Positions 1 through 7,780 of a stretch of 34,835 nucleotides of DNA are shown one piece after another; the first letter of the stretch is position 1, and each line of letters opens with the position of its first letter. The DNA comes from an uncultured Gemmatimonadota bacterium (lineage in GTDB: Bacteria; Gemmatimonadota; Gemmatimonadetes; Gemmatimonadales; GWC2-71-9). The notes under the pieces were generated by a model. It was not told where the DNA came from and searched no databases. It saw only the letters and a list, made by a program, of their open reading frames with translations. Location: assembly GCA_902826755.1 (NCBI GenBank), contig CADEGB010000009.1, positions 1 through 34,835 on the forward strand, in the 5' to 3' direction. The position numbers and the translations under genes were made by a program.

Positions 1-966
1 GCCTGCCCGCCGCGCGATGGAATCACTGATGCCGGTGGCCGGGTTGGACGCCTCCGGTCCGACGAAGGGAGTTCGGCGGGTCTGGAGATCGGCGGCCATG
101 AAGAAGTGAAGCCGGTCGCGACGAATCGGCCCGCCGAGGCTCAGGCCATACTGGAAGATGCTGAACTCGGTGACACCCACTCCGGCCGTATCGGGGCCGA
201 CCAGTTCTGGGCGCGCCATGGTGCCGAACACCGACCCTTGGAATCGATTGGTCCCCGACCGGGTCACGGCGTTGATCAGCCCGCCGGTAAACCCGCCCTG
301 GCGGACGTCGAACGGCGCGATCAGGATCCGGAGCTCCTCCAACGCTTCGAGCGAAATCGACTTGGCACCAGCGTTGGAACCGGGCGTCACTCCAACGCCG
401 AACACATCGCCAGCACTGCCCCCGTCAATCTGGATGGCGTTGTACCGTGGGTGCTGTCCCCCGATCGAGAAACCGACGGCCTGCGAGGCCGTGGCGAAGA
501 GCCCCACAAAATTTCGATTGAGGAGCGGCAGGGTCCGAACCGCGGTGCCGGGAATCGTTGATGCCGCGCCGCCCGCGCCTGGGTCCCGCAAATCCGCGCC
601 GCGGACCACGACGTCTTGGAGCACGACCGGCCGTTCGGCGAAGATCAATCGGCGCTCCACCCGGTCGCCGAGGTGCAGTATCAAACCGGTGACAGTCACC
701 GGCTCGAACCCGATGGCGCGGGCCTCGAGCCGATACGGGCCGCCGACATCGACATTGTCAAACCGGTACCGGCCGAGCGACGACGTCACGGTGGCGCGAG
801 TGGTGCCGTTGCCCTCGTGAACCAACGCCACCTGGGCACCGGTCACCGGAGTCCCGGAAGGGGAGACCGCGATACCCTCGACGGCCGCGCCGGACACCCC
901 CTGAGCGGAGAGGCTCGGCGAAATCGCCGTCACCGCCAGCAGACCGGCAACGAGTGCGAGAGACAT
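1..966 (-). CDS. TonB-dependent receptor, N-terminal part (truncated by window edge)
   Basis: The minus-strand reading frame opens with ATG at 966 and stays open for 322 codons to the window edge, so only the N-terminal third of a large receptor is present. The protein starts with a signal peptide (MSLALVAGLLAVTAISPSLS, then AQG). A carboxypeptidase-regulatory-like beta-sandwich follows at about residues 25-105 (SPSGTPVTGAQV, then GRYRFDNV), and then a plug domain at about residues 120-260 (VVLQDVVVRG, NAIQIDGGSAGD, EELRILIAPFDVRQGGFTGG, INAVTRSGTN). These are the usual marks of an outer-membrane active transporter energised by TonB. The start lies 8 bp after the stop of the BTAD/TPR regulator, so the two are probably co-transcribed and the regulator may control this receptor. 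The substrate is unknown because the barrel is missing. Confidence 0.88.
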   Translation of the reverse strand, partial: MSLALVAGLLAVTAISPSLSAQGVSGAAVEGIAVSPSGTPVTGAQVALVHEGNGTTRATVTSSLGRYRFDNVDVGGPYRLEARAIGFEPVTVTGLILHLGDRVERRLIFAERPVVLQDVVVRGADLRDPGAGGAASTIPGTAVRTLPLLNRNFVGLFATASQAVGFSIGGQHPRYNAIQIDGGSAGDVFGVGVTPGSNAGAKSISLEALEELRILIAPFDVRQGGFTGGLINAVTRSGTNRFQGSVFGTMARPELVGPDTAGVGVTEFSIFQYGLSLGGPIRRDRLHFFMAADLQTRRTPFVGPEASNPATGISDSIARRAG

Positions 967-974
967 CGGTCGAT

Positions 975-3263
975 TTATCGCGGGGTCAAGGTGCCGTATT
1001 TGGCAACCAACGCCTCGAAGCGGGGGAGGCCCCGAGCCTCGTCGAGGTCACCGTTGCACGGTAGGTTGAAATAGGTCGCCTCACCCTGCCCGGCCGCCCG
1101 TTCCAGCACGGCGAGTCCCGAATCGATCAGGCCGGCCGCGATGTAGTCGAAGCCGAGGCGGCCGGAGTCCTTCCAGCCTGTCCTCGGGCCACGCTTCGCG
1201 AGCAAGCTCCGGCCCACCATGTGCCGCACCTCCCAGTACCCCGACTCGCCGCGCGCCGTGGCGAGCGCCCGGGCAATGGCGCTGTCTGGCGGGTCGGTCG
1301 CATGCTTTCGCCATTGGGCAATGGCATCGTCCCACCGACCGAGCCGGGCCAACGTTCGGACCAGTCCGGTCCAGCCCAATCGATCCCGAGGATCCAGTTG
1401 AAGGACCTTCTGGTAGATCGGGAGCGCTTCCTGGGGATTGTTTTGGCAGAGCCAAGTCAGGGCCTCCCGTTCGAGGAACACCGGCTTGAGAGGATCAAGG
1501 CGGGAGGCGATCCGAAGGCTGGCCCGCGCTTCCTCCCATTGTCCGGCGTATCGCCTGAGGAGACCGGTAAGGAGATAAGTTTCGGGGTTCCTGGGGTCGA
1601 GCGTCTGGGCGCGCCTGAGCATCGCGTAGGCCCCGCCCGGATCGCGATCCCGAACGGCGCGGACGACGGCGAGATCCGCGATCGCGCTCCCATCCGTTGA
1701 ATCGATCGCGAGGGCTCGTCCGGCGGCCGCCTCGAGTTGAGTGTAGCCGCCCGGATCAACTGTGGACAAATCGCCCCAGGCCGAGGCCAACCCCGACCAA
1801 GCCCGTGAGTTGGCCGGGTCGAGGTCGATGGCCTGAAGAAACAACAACTTGGCCGCGGCCGCGTTGCGAACCGCCAAATGTTGATGCAATCCGGCAATCG
1901 TGAGCCGGTAGGACTCCGGGTCGACCCGTAGGAGTGGGAGCTTGCCCCCCCATTGTACCGGGGCCTGAAGCACGGCACCCGCCAGCGTGGCGGCGACCCG
2001 ATTGCCCCCGTCACGGAGGGCCGCCATTGAGATCGCCAAGGGGCCGAGCTGCTTGCGATCGCCACTGGCCAGGCCAACCAGGTCGATTCGAACCGCCAGC
2101 CCGCCGCCCGTCCGGGTCAGATCGGTCTTGACCAGGGTCCCGCTCCCGTAGAGCCGGCCTAGGTTGCTGGGGTCGTCCTTGAACATGGCGGACACCGCTC
2201 TCGTTGACGGGGCCACTTTGACGGTCAACGCTGGGATCCGGCCCAGGTCCTTGGCGATCTGATCGATGAGCCCGGTCGCGACATAGTCGTTGCTGTCGGC
2301 CCGGGTCGCGTTCTCCATCGGTAACAGCAGGAGGCTTGTCGCCGGCGGTGGCGTGGCGGCCCAGTGCCGGAACACCACGACGGCCGCCGCTCCCAATCCA
2401 ACCAATACCGATCCGACCACGAGCGCCCGACGGAGGCTCCGCGTCGTCGGCGTTCCCGGTGCGGCTCGCTCGGTGAACGCCGGGGTTGCAGGATCATCCC
2501 CAGGGCTCGGCACCGTCGATCGAGCCCGAACCGCCGGTGCCGTCGTCGCCGACCGGATCCGTTCGGCTAAGAGCATCGTTTCGGTGGCGGGCTCGGCATC
2601 GAACTCGGCGGCAAGCCGAGTTCGGTACCGTTCAAACGCTGTGAGCGCGCCCGCTCGGTCGCCGGCGGCGTCGTAAAGGCCGATCAGTCGGCGAACGGCT
2701 TGCTCATCGTCGGGGTCGATCTCAACAACCCGGCGCGCCGCCACCAGCGCCTGGTCGAGCATCCCTTCTTGCTCCAAACCGGCCGCTCGTTTGGCGCCGG
2801 CCCGGGCAACCTCCGCCTTGATCTGGCCCCGTTCATCCTCGAGCCAGCGCTGGAAACCTTCGCTCTCGGGGGGGAAAAGGCCGGGCAGGAGGTCGCCTCG
2901 ATAGAAGGCCAGCGCCTCGTCAACTCGACCCTCCGCGAGGGCGGTCCGGAGCGCCCCTACATCCGTCGTGAGGGTCGCCGGATCGATGGAGACCTCGTCA
3001 TCGCCGCGGGTGCGCACCACGGCATCGCCGAGAGTTTGGCGAAGGATATAGAGCGCGTTCCGCAGCGATGACCGCGCCCGGCCGGCATCGAGGTCAGGCC
3101 AGAACAGGGCAAGGATGGTGTCCCGGCGGTGCCAGGTGCCCGGCTGCGGTCCAACCAGATAGGCAAGCAGTGCGAGCCGCTTGGGCTGCCGGAGCAAGGA
3201 GTGGATTTCGGTCCCGTCGGCGGCGTGGAGGCCGATTTCACCCAACAGTCTGAAGCGGATCAT
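975..3263 (-). CDS. BTAD-domain winged-helix regulator with transmembrane segment and TPR repeats
   Basis: Predicted 762-aa transcriptional regulator of the SARP/BTAD type. Residues 1-95 form an OmpR-like winged helix (MIRFRLLGEIGLH, RQPKRLALLAYL). Residues about 100-250 form the BTAD helical domain (GDLLPGLF, ALTAFERYRTRLAAEFDAEP). A single membrane helix sits at about 278-300 (ALVVGSVLVGLGAAAVVVF). After it comes a TolB/FlgO-like region (SLLLLPMENAT, GLIDQIAKDL), and about 300 residues of TPR-like repeats with recurring LDP turns fill the C-terminal half. I chose ATG 3263 because the BTAD homology begins there; an upstream in-frame start at 3389 would add 42 low-complexity residues. The DNA-binding domain should be cytoplasmic and the TPR half periplasmic, suggesting transmembrane sensing. 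It leads a two-gene unit with the TonB receptor. The ligand is unknown. Confidence 0.88.
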   Translation of the reverse strand: MIRFRLLGEIGLHAADGTEIHSLLRQPKRLALLAYLVGPQPGTWHRRDTILALFWPDLDAGRARSSLRNALYILRQTLGDAVVRTRGDDEVSIDPATLTTDVGALRTALAEGRVDEALAFYRGDLLPGLFPPESEGFQRWLEDERGQIKAEVARAGAKRAAGLEQEGMLDQALVAARRVVEIDPDDEQAVRRLIGLYDAAGDRAGALTAFERYRTRLAAEFDAEPATETMLLAERIRSATTAPAVRARSTVPSPGDDPATPAFTERAAPGTPTTRSLRRALVVGSVLVGLGAAAVVVFRHWAATPPPATSLLLLPMENATRADSNDYVATGLIDQIAKDLGRIPALTVKVAPSTRAVSAMFKDDPSNLGRLYGSGTLVKTDLTRTGGGLAVRIDLVGLASGDRKQLGPLAISMAALRDGGNRVAATLAGAVLQAPVQWGGKLPLLRVDPESYRLTIAGLHQHLAVRNAAAAKLLFLQAIDLDPANSRAWSGLASAWGDLSTVDPGGYTQLEAAAGRALAIDSTDGSAIADLAVVRAVRDRDPGGAYAMLRRAQTLDPRNPETYLLTGLLRRYAGQWEEARASLRIASRLDPLKPVFLEREALTWLCQNNPQEALPIYQKVLQLDPRDRLGWTGLVRTLARLGRWDDAIAQWRKHATDPPDSAIARALATARGESGYWEVRHMVGRSLLAKRGPRTGWKDSGRLGFDYIAAGLIDSGLAVLERAAGQGEATYFNLPCNGDLDEARGLPRFEALVAKYGTLTPR

Positions 3264-3453
3264 GCGGTTCCAAGCTACGGGTTGATCGCTGCCCGAGCCA
3301 GAGGGGCAAGCGACCCCAGAATCGCACGCTTCAGTCCGCGAGCCGTGAGTTGGCCGTGAGTTGGGCAAATCGTTCCGCTGCTTGGACATGGCAACGGAAT
3401 CGAAAGAGTGGGGATCCTTGACATGGCCGGTGGGGAGGGCCGAGTATCAACCC

Positions 3454-3888
3454 ATGATCCGACCCAAGGACGGCATCCGAGGCCTGTTGCTCTGCCTGCT
3501 GGCCACCGGTGGTGCCGCTGCCCAGGCCCACCCGGTGTGGGATCCAGCGACCGCCGCCTGGTCAGCCGCCGGCCCCGGACTCGAATCCTCAATCGTGCTC
3601 GGCAACCCCGAAGCGACCGGCGCCTACGCCATCGCCTTCCGGTTGAAGCCCGGAGCCTGGATCCCCCCCCACACCCACCCGGCCGCCAAGCAGGTCACGG
3701 TCTTGGCCGGCGCCCTGCTGATGGGTTTCGGCCGAAAAATCGACAGCACCACGGTCCATGCCGTCAATGCCGGCCAGATCACCGTGGTGCCGCCCGCCAC
3801 CGCCCACTACGAGGGTGCCAAGACCACCACCGTCGTGGTCTTCTCAGGCAACGGTCCCCTCATCACGACCTGGATCAAACCCGACTAG
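3454..3888 (+). CDS. Secreted cupin-domain protein
   Basis: Predicted 144-aa protein. The N-terminus is a signal peptide (GLLLCLLATGGAAAQA) and residues about 55-130 form a single cupin_2 barrel. The first cupin motif is visible as PGAWIPPHTHPAAKQVTVLAG, with the two metal-ligand histidines of HTH and a Gln in place of the usual Glu. The second motif is the region VVPPATAHYEGA, with its single histidine. Such small exported cupins are common, and their substrate cannot be inferred. ATG 3454 was chosen because it directly precedes the signal peptide; an earlier in-frame ATG at 3361 would place 31 polar residues before it. The gene is convergent with the alpha/beta hydrolase (43 bp between stops). 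Confidence 0.8.
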   Translation: MIRPKDGIRGLLLCLLATGGAAAQAHPVWDPATAAWSAAGPGLESSIVLGNPEATGAYAIAFRLKPGAWIPPHTHPAAKQVTVLAGALLMGFGRKIDSTTVHAVNAGQITVVPPATAHYEGAKTTTVVVFSGNGPLITTWIKPD

Positions 3889-3931
3889 TCGCTCAGCGCC
3901 GAGTGGCTCTCGATCCGCCGCCGGGCTCACG

Positions 3932-4780
3932 CTATGGCGGCGTTGAGCCCAGGAAGTCGTTCACCATCGGGACGATCATGGCCGCCCGCTCCATCAAGGT
4001 GACGTGCGTGGCGTTGGGCACGATGGCCAACCTCGATGCGGAGCGAGGCCCCAGGTCGCCGTGAACCTCGCCGCCCTTGAGGCGGTACATTTCCGCGATG
4101 TGCTCGAGCCGGATACCGTCGGCGTCGCCGTGGATGAAGAACATCGGCGCTTGAGTCGCCTTCAGCCTGTCGACGCCGATGTCTTGCCCTTTGGACGCCA
4201 CCGCAACCATCCGTTTGACGAACGTCGGAAAGCCGTCCGGTGTCGGGCTGAGTCTCTGGTACTCGGCTTCGAGAGGCGACCCCCGGAAGACGTCAGCCGA
4301 GAGGCTCGACAGCGCGTCGAGCCCCTCCTTCACCATCCCGTCGCGACGGACGTAGGACGAGATCACGACCACCTTCCGCACCTTGGCCGGGTGGCGGACC
4401 GCGCACTGTATCGCCACCCCGCCACCCATGCTGTAGCCCAGGATGTCCGCCCGCCCGATCTTGAGGTGATCCAGCAGTGCCGCCACGTCGTCGGCGAGGT
4501 TTTCCTGACTGATGTCGCGTTCGATGTCCGCGGTACGCCCGTGACCCTGCATCTCGATGGCGATCACCTTCCGCGTCTTGGAAAGTTCACGGATCCACTC
4601 GGTCCAGTTGCTGGTGATGGTCATGAACGCCCCGTGGAGGAGCACGACCGGTTCGCCGCTACCGTGGACTTCGTAGTACATCTTCAGCCCGTTGACCGGC
4701 GCGTAGCCGGTCGTGGGCGCTTGCTGCGCCGACGCGAGAGCCGGCAAGAGCAGAATCAGCGGAAACGCTGCGGTCTTCAT
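3932..4780 (-). CDS. Exported alpha/beta hydrolase
   Basis: Alpha/beta-hydrolase fold enzyme of about 282 aa with a clear signal peptide ([19 protein letters not shown]). The oxyanion-hole motif is HGAF, the nucleophile elbow is GYSMGGG, the acidic residue is in HGDADG, and the catalytic His is in NATHVTL near the C-terminus. All three catalytic positions are therefore intact. The family covers esterases, lipases and peptidases, and the substrate is not predictable. ATG 4780 gives the most natural signal peptide; an in-frame ATG at 4798 adds six residues (MGAKPS) and cannot be excluded. The gene follows the AHSA1-like gene by 10-27 bp and is probably the third gene of the ArsR operon. Confidence 0.86.
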   Translation of the reverse strand: MKTAAFPLILLLPALASAQQAPTTGYAPVNGLKMYYEVHGSGEPVVLLHGAFMTITSNWTEWIRELSKTRKVIAIEMQGHGRTADIERDISQENLADDVAALLDHLKIGRADILGYSMGGGVAIQCAVRHPAKVRKVVVISSYVRRDGMVKEGLDALSSLSADVFRGSPLEAEYQRLSPTPDGFPTFVKRMVAVASKGQDIGVDRLKATQAPMFFIHGDADGIRLEHIAEMYRLKGGEVHGDLGPRSASRLAIVPNATHVTLMERAAMIVPMVNDFLGSTPP

Positions 4781-4807
4781 ACTGGGTTTCGCTCCCATTG
4801 TGTCACG

Positions 4808-5299
4808 TCACCCTTCAGCCAGCACACCTTCGAGCTGCTGGTAGCTCACCTCCATCCCATCAGCCATGCCAGTGGCGAACGCCTCGTCGCGGTCCGCTTT
4901 CGAGGCGTACCTGATCGTGGTCGCCACGTGGGTCATCCCGCCGACCTCCTGGAAGGTGACGGTCACGACCGACGCTTCCGCTCCCATGGAGAAGCCCAAA
5001 TCACCCGGATCGTAGACTTGGGTATGCACGAGTCGTGCGTGCGGTACGACGTCCAGGACTTCGCCCGTGAATCCGAACTCCTGGGCGTTGTCGTCACTGC
5101 GCCAGCGCCAGCGATACCGGCCGCCGACGCGAATGTCCATCTCGCAGACCGGCATCGACCAACCGGGGAGTCCCGAGCACCAACGGCGCATCAGGTCCGG
5201 TTCCACATAGGCCCGCCACACGAGGCCAACCGGCGCATCGAAGCTCCGGGTGACGAGTACCTCGGTATCTGACGGCAGGCTGGCTTCGGCGGGCTTCAT
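4808..5299 (-). CDS. AHSA1/SRPBCC family protein
   Basis: Predicted 163-aa cytoplasmic START-like (SRPBCC, AHSA1 subfamily) protein. It has the family opening (TRSFDAPVGLVWRAYVEPDL), the RRW-x-G segment, the central GGRYRWRWRSDD and GEVLDVVPHARLVHTQ strands, and a C-terminal helix (DEAFATGMADGMEVSYQQLE). The family forms a hydrophobic-ligand cavity; activities vary and are mostly uncharacterised. ATG 5299 overlaps the ArsR stop codon in an ATGA junction, indicating translational coupling, and longer in-frame starts would run inside arsR. ArsR-AHSA1 pairs of this kind are widespread, and the ArsR protein usually represses its own operon. Confidence 0.88.
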   Translation of the reverse strand: MKPAEASLPSDTEVLVTRSFDAPVGLVWRAYVEPDLMRRWCSGLPGWSMPVCEMDIRVGGRYRWRWRSDDNAQEFGFTGEVLDVVPHARLVHTQVYDPGDLGFSMGAEASVVTVTFQEVGGMTHVATTIRYASKADRDEAFATGMADGMEVSYQQLEGVLAEG

Positions 5300-5637
5300 T
5301 TCTTTCGCTCCTGCTTTTGCTGTCGTTGTAACCCGATGAGCAACATGTCGAGGCGCTGGTAGTTGGCTTCCCAGGTGTCCTGGATCTGCTCCAGCCAATC
5401 GGTGACGGTCTTCAGTCGCTCCGGCACCAGTTTGCACGGCCGCAGCTGAGCCTCCTTGCGACGGGAGATCAGCCCCGCCGATTCCAACACCTTGAGGTGC
5501 GACGAAATCGTGGGTTGCGTCAATGAGAAGCGGCCAACCAACTCTGACACCGAGGCCTCGCCGCGGGCCAAGTGCGCCACGATGCCACGTCGGGTGGGAT
5601 CCGCAAGAGCGGCAAAGGCTTGGTCAAGCCGTGTCAT
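5296..5637 (-). CDS. ArsR-family winged-helix repressor
   Basis: Predicted 113-aa HTH_5 (ArsR/SmtB-fold) regulator. The opening LDQAFAALADPTRRGIVAHLARGEASV is typical of the subfamily that pairs with AHSA1 proteins. The recognition helix is at FSLTQPTISSHLKVLESAGL and the wing is RRKEAQLRPCKL. The metal-binding ELCVCDL motif of true arsenic/metal sensors is absent, so metal sensing is not supported. The start is ambiguous between ATG 5643 and ATG 5637; the latter lies exactly 7 nt after a promoter -10 box, which would give a leaderless mRNA. The last codons overlap the AHSA1 start by 4 nt. Likely autoregulated from the AT-rich region just upstream. Confidence 0.9.
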   Translation of the reverse strand: MTRLDQAFAALADPTRRGIVAHLARGEASVSELVGRFSLTQPTISSHLKVLESAGLISRRKEAQLRPCKLVPERLKTVTDWLEQIQDTWEANYQRLDMLLIGLQRQQKQERKK

Positions 5638-5640
5638 GTG

Positions 5641-5672
5641 CATAGAGTACCATGTATATAGATCGTTGTCAA
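5641..5672 (-). promoter_or_regulatory. Promoter of the ArsR operon, probably leaderless
   Basis: On the minus strand a perfect -35 TTGACA (5672-5667) is separated by 17 nt from TACTCT (5649-5644). The predicted start of transcription coincides with ATG 5637, so the transcript would begin at or next to the initiation codon. The spacer and flanks (5651-5690) are strikingly AT-rich, with TATATA and ATATAT runs and CATG repeats at both ends. This would suit an ArsR dimer operator, but no perfect palindrome is visible. Confidence 0.6.
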
Positions 5673-5720
5673 TATATAATCGATGACATGTGGCCGCCTG
5701 TCAGGCCGAGTCGAGAACGC

Positions 5721-6143
5721 TCAGGGAAGCCGAGAGTCGGTCCCGTCGGGGCTCCATCCCATGAGTCGCCGATAACCGGCCGCCAAGCGAACCAGTTCCC
5801 GGTGCTCGAGCACCCGACCGTTGGTCACCTCGCCGCGGGCCGTGACCTCCAACATCGCCTCGCCAACGGCATTGGCCTCAATGCTGATCTTGGTCGGCAG
5901 GAAGATCGGGTTGGTCAGCTTGAATCGGAGGCCGAAATCCGCGTTGCCTTTCACTGGGGCCACTCCGGCCGGCCGATAAGACACCACGGTCACCCCGAGG
6001 CGTTGGCCCGACGCTGCGAGATCCCGTTCGGCCCGGGCCTTCTCGCGAGCCCAGCGGGACCAGGCCTCGGGGTCGGCGCCCGTGCCGCTGACGTAGTGAA
6101 ACGCCAGCCGGGCGTCCCGACCGCGCGGCGAAGGGGACGACAA
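5721..6143 (-). CDS. Hypothetical protein, probably frameshifted at its 5' end
   Basis: Unrecognised 140-aa product in the frame that uses TTG 6143. It has a coherent alpha/beta composition (LAFHYVSGTGADPEAWSRWA, FGLRFKLTNPIFLPTKISIE, NGRVLEHRELVRLAAGYRRL). TTG is a poor start with no ribosome-binding site. In a neighbouring frame a GTG at 6214 has AGGAG 4 nt upstream and encodes an N-terminus containing MSRRSALALLGG (twin-arginine-like, then hydrophobic). That frame runs into a run of six G (6155-6150). One extra G would join it to this gene to give an exported or membrane-anchored protein of about 164 aa. Either the gene has a recent frameshift, or the run is a sequencing error, or TTG is truly used. 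The function is unknown. Confidence 0.55.
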   Translation of the reverse strand: MSSPSPRGRDARLAFHYVSGTGADPEAWSRWAREKARAERDLAASGQRLGVTVVSYRPAGVAPVKGNADFGLRFKLTNPIFLPTKISIEANAVGEAMLEVTARGEVTNGRVLEHRELVRLAAGYRRLMGWSPDGTDSRLP

Positions 6144-6343
6144 TACCTGCCCCCCAACAGCGCCAGCGCGCTGCGCCTGGACATCGAGGGCTCACTCCCG
6201 AGGGTGACTTTCACTGTGCTCCTTGTCGCTGAAGGTCATCGCGGGTGGACTCGTGGTGGCCCTAGCGATTGCGCGGGGGTGGGCGCGGCCCTCCGAACGG
6301 GCGACGAAGCATGGCTCGAGCGGACCTGAACTCTCCCCGCATG

Positions 6344-7159
6344 CTACGGCTTCGTCAGCAGCAGCTCGGTTGCGCCCCCCTCCCGGCGGAACATCGTGTC
6401 CCGCGTCAGCCAGACGATGACGACCACGAAAAGGATCAAGGCCAGCACCCACCCCATGCCACCGTCTGGCAACGCGGGGTTGTTCGCCTGGAAATGGAAG
6501 AGTGCGGGGATCAGGATGCTGCCGCGCGACGCGTTGAACAGCGCGGTGAAGGCAATCGAGATGACCACGGCGGCGATGACGAACGTTGGGAACGAGCCCC
6601 CGTACTGCGGCGTGCCGGGGATGATGAACGCGGGATAGTGCCAGATGCCCCAGATCACTCCCAACACGAGGGTTGCCCAGAACGGCGCCATCCAGCGCTG
6701 AAGCAGCGGTTGCGCAAAGCCGCGCCAGCCGAACTCCTCCACGGGGCCAATGATCAGGGTCATGAAGAGGGCCGGGAACACGTCGTACCAGGGTGAGAAG
6801 GGGAAAGGCTGCGGGGGGCCGCTGCCCATTGCCGCTCCGACGTAGCGGGCCGCGGGGATTGCCAGGATGAGGAACGCCCACCATCCCCAGTGCATGCGCC
6901 ACACCGTCAAGCGGCGCAGATAGCTGCCGAGGCCGGCGAGACCGTAGCGCGATGCGATGAGAATGAAGGCCGAGATCGCGGGTCCCCAGACCGCCAGAAT
7001 GAAGACCGCATTGTGACCATCGATCGGCCCGGCGAGCGCCTCGACCTCTTCCCGGAACACCAGCATGGCGCCCGTGATGCTCCAGGTGATCGCGAACGTC
7101 AGGACGACAAAGAGGATCAGGCTGCCCAGGCCCATGTCGCGGGATGCGCTCTTCACCAT
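6344..7159 (-). CDS. CPBP-family intramembrane protease
   Basis: Predicted 271-aa membrane protein with about seven to eight hydrophobic helices. It carries the CPBP/Abi (Rce1-like) motifs: the glutamate pair and arginine in PVEEFGWRGF, then WGIWHYPAF with a conserved His, and a C-terminal HFQANN motif. Together these form the glutamate/histidine active site of intramembrane CAAX-type endopeptidases. Bacterial relatives serve in bacteriocin self-immunity or membrane-protein processing, and the role here is unknown. ATG 7159 was selected; a TTG at 7168 is the upstream alternative. Neighbouring genes give no functional hint. Confidence 0.87.
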   Translation of the reverse strand: MVKSASRDMGLGSLILFVVLTFAITWSITGAMLVFREEVEALAGPIDGHNAVFILAVWGPAISAFILIASRYGLAGLGSYLRRLTVWRMHWGWWAFLILAIPAARYVGAAMGSGPPQPFPFSPWYDVFPALFMTLIIGPVEEFGWRGFAQPLLQRWMAPFWATLVLGVIWGIWHYPAFIIPGTPQYGGSFPTFVIAAVVISIAFTALFNASRGSILIPALFHFQANNPALPDGGMGWVLALILFVVVIVWLTRDTMFRREGGATELLLTKP

Positions 7160-7356
7160 ACCCCCCAAGGATTTGAGGCCAGCATCATAAACAAACCTCC
7201 GGGAGGGACGCCCCGCCGGACACCGCGGCTGGGCGTCGGGGGCTCATGGGCTGACTCGCATGAGAAATAGGGTCCAGCTCTTGTCAGGCATCAATGTGGG
7301 CCACCTGGCGGCGCGCTTTCCGGCAGGCATGGGCGGGGCTGGCCTCGAAGAGGTCA

Positions 7357-7578
7357 GCCCGTTAGGCGCCGACCAAACGGAGGCTCGCCCTGGCCGAAGC
7401 CCGAGGTGCGACGTCGGCCGGCTGGTTCTCGTCAAGCAGGACGCGCACCGGTCAGCACGGAGCGCATGACGGGAACGCGTTCCATGGGGACCGAAGATAG
7501 CGGTTGGGCGTTTGGGGTCCAGAGGTCCTGGCGGAGCCTCGTGGGAAGTCGCGTGGTCGCGGAGTGCGCCTAACGGGC
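7357..7578. repeat. 13-bp inverted repeat pair bounding 222 bp
   Basis: GCCCGTTAGGCGC at 7357-7369 is exactly complementary to GCGCCTAACGGGC at 7566-7578. The cores GTTAGGC and GCCTAAC match the degenerate GTTRRRY/RYYYAAC integron core motifs, but the order is wrong for one attC site and no partner cores flank them. A decayed small mobile element with terminal inverted repeats, or a chance match, are both possible. Confidence 0.4.
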
Positions 7579-7590
7579 CGGAAATCGCGC

Positions 7591-7615
7591 GGCGGAGGCG
7601 CGCAGCGCCTCCGCC
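7591..7615. repeat. Perfect 11-bp hairpin, 3-nt loop
   Basis: The arm GGCGGAGGCGC (7591-7601), the loop GCA and the complementary arm GCGCCTCCGCC (7605-7615) make a very stable hairpin. There is no T-run on either side, so it is not a classic intrinsic terminator. Confidence 0.6.
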
Positions 7616-7780
7616 AGGCATCAATTCGTCGCGATGCCGCCGCCACCCGGCGCCCGGCCCGATTGGGCCAAGGCCAAGGGGCCGCGAGAAGGGCCTCGTG
7701 CGCGCCTCGTCGGCAGGCGCCACCCGAACCAGCCCCCCGACCCGGGTTCCCCCCCGCCTGTTCTCGAACTAATCTATCCC

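Larger units (their letters stand above)
7160..7780. other. 621-bp intergenic region with inverted and direct repeats, no convincing gene
   Basis: No frame here has a ribosome-binding site with a recognisable product; the open frames are proline/arginine-rich by-products of GC content. Three structured elements are visible: a 13-bp inverted repeat (GCCCGTTAGGCGC at 7357-7369, complement at 7566-7578), an 11-bp hairpin at 7591-7615, and an 11-bp direct repeat CAGGCATCAAT at 7285-7295 and 7615-7625. The right end must hold the promoter of the substrate-binding protein gene; TAATCT at 7770-7775 is a candidate -10, but its -35 is poor. Confidence 0.5.

Noticed and set aside
7357-7578. Integron attC site
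   Set aside because: GTTAGGC comes before GCCTAAC, the reverse of one attC site, and no flanking partner core sites or integrase are visible.
7244-7723. 159-aa minus-strand ORF in the intergenic region
   Set aside because: Low-complexity Arg/Pro composition, no ribosome-binding site and no recognisable fold; it looks like a by-product of high GC.
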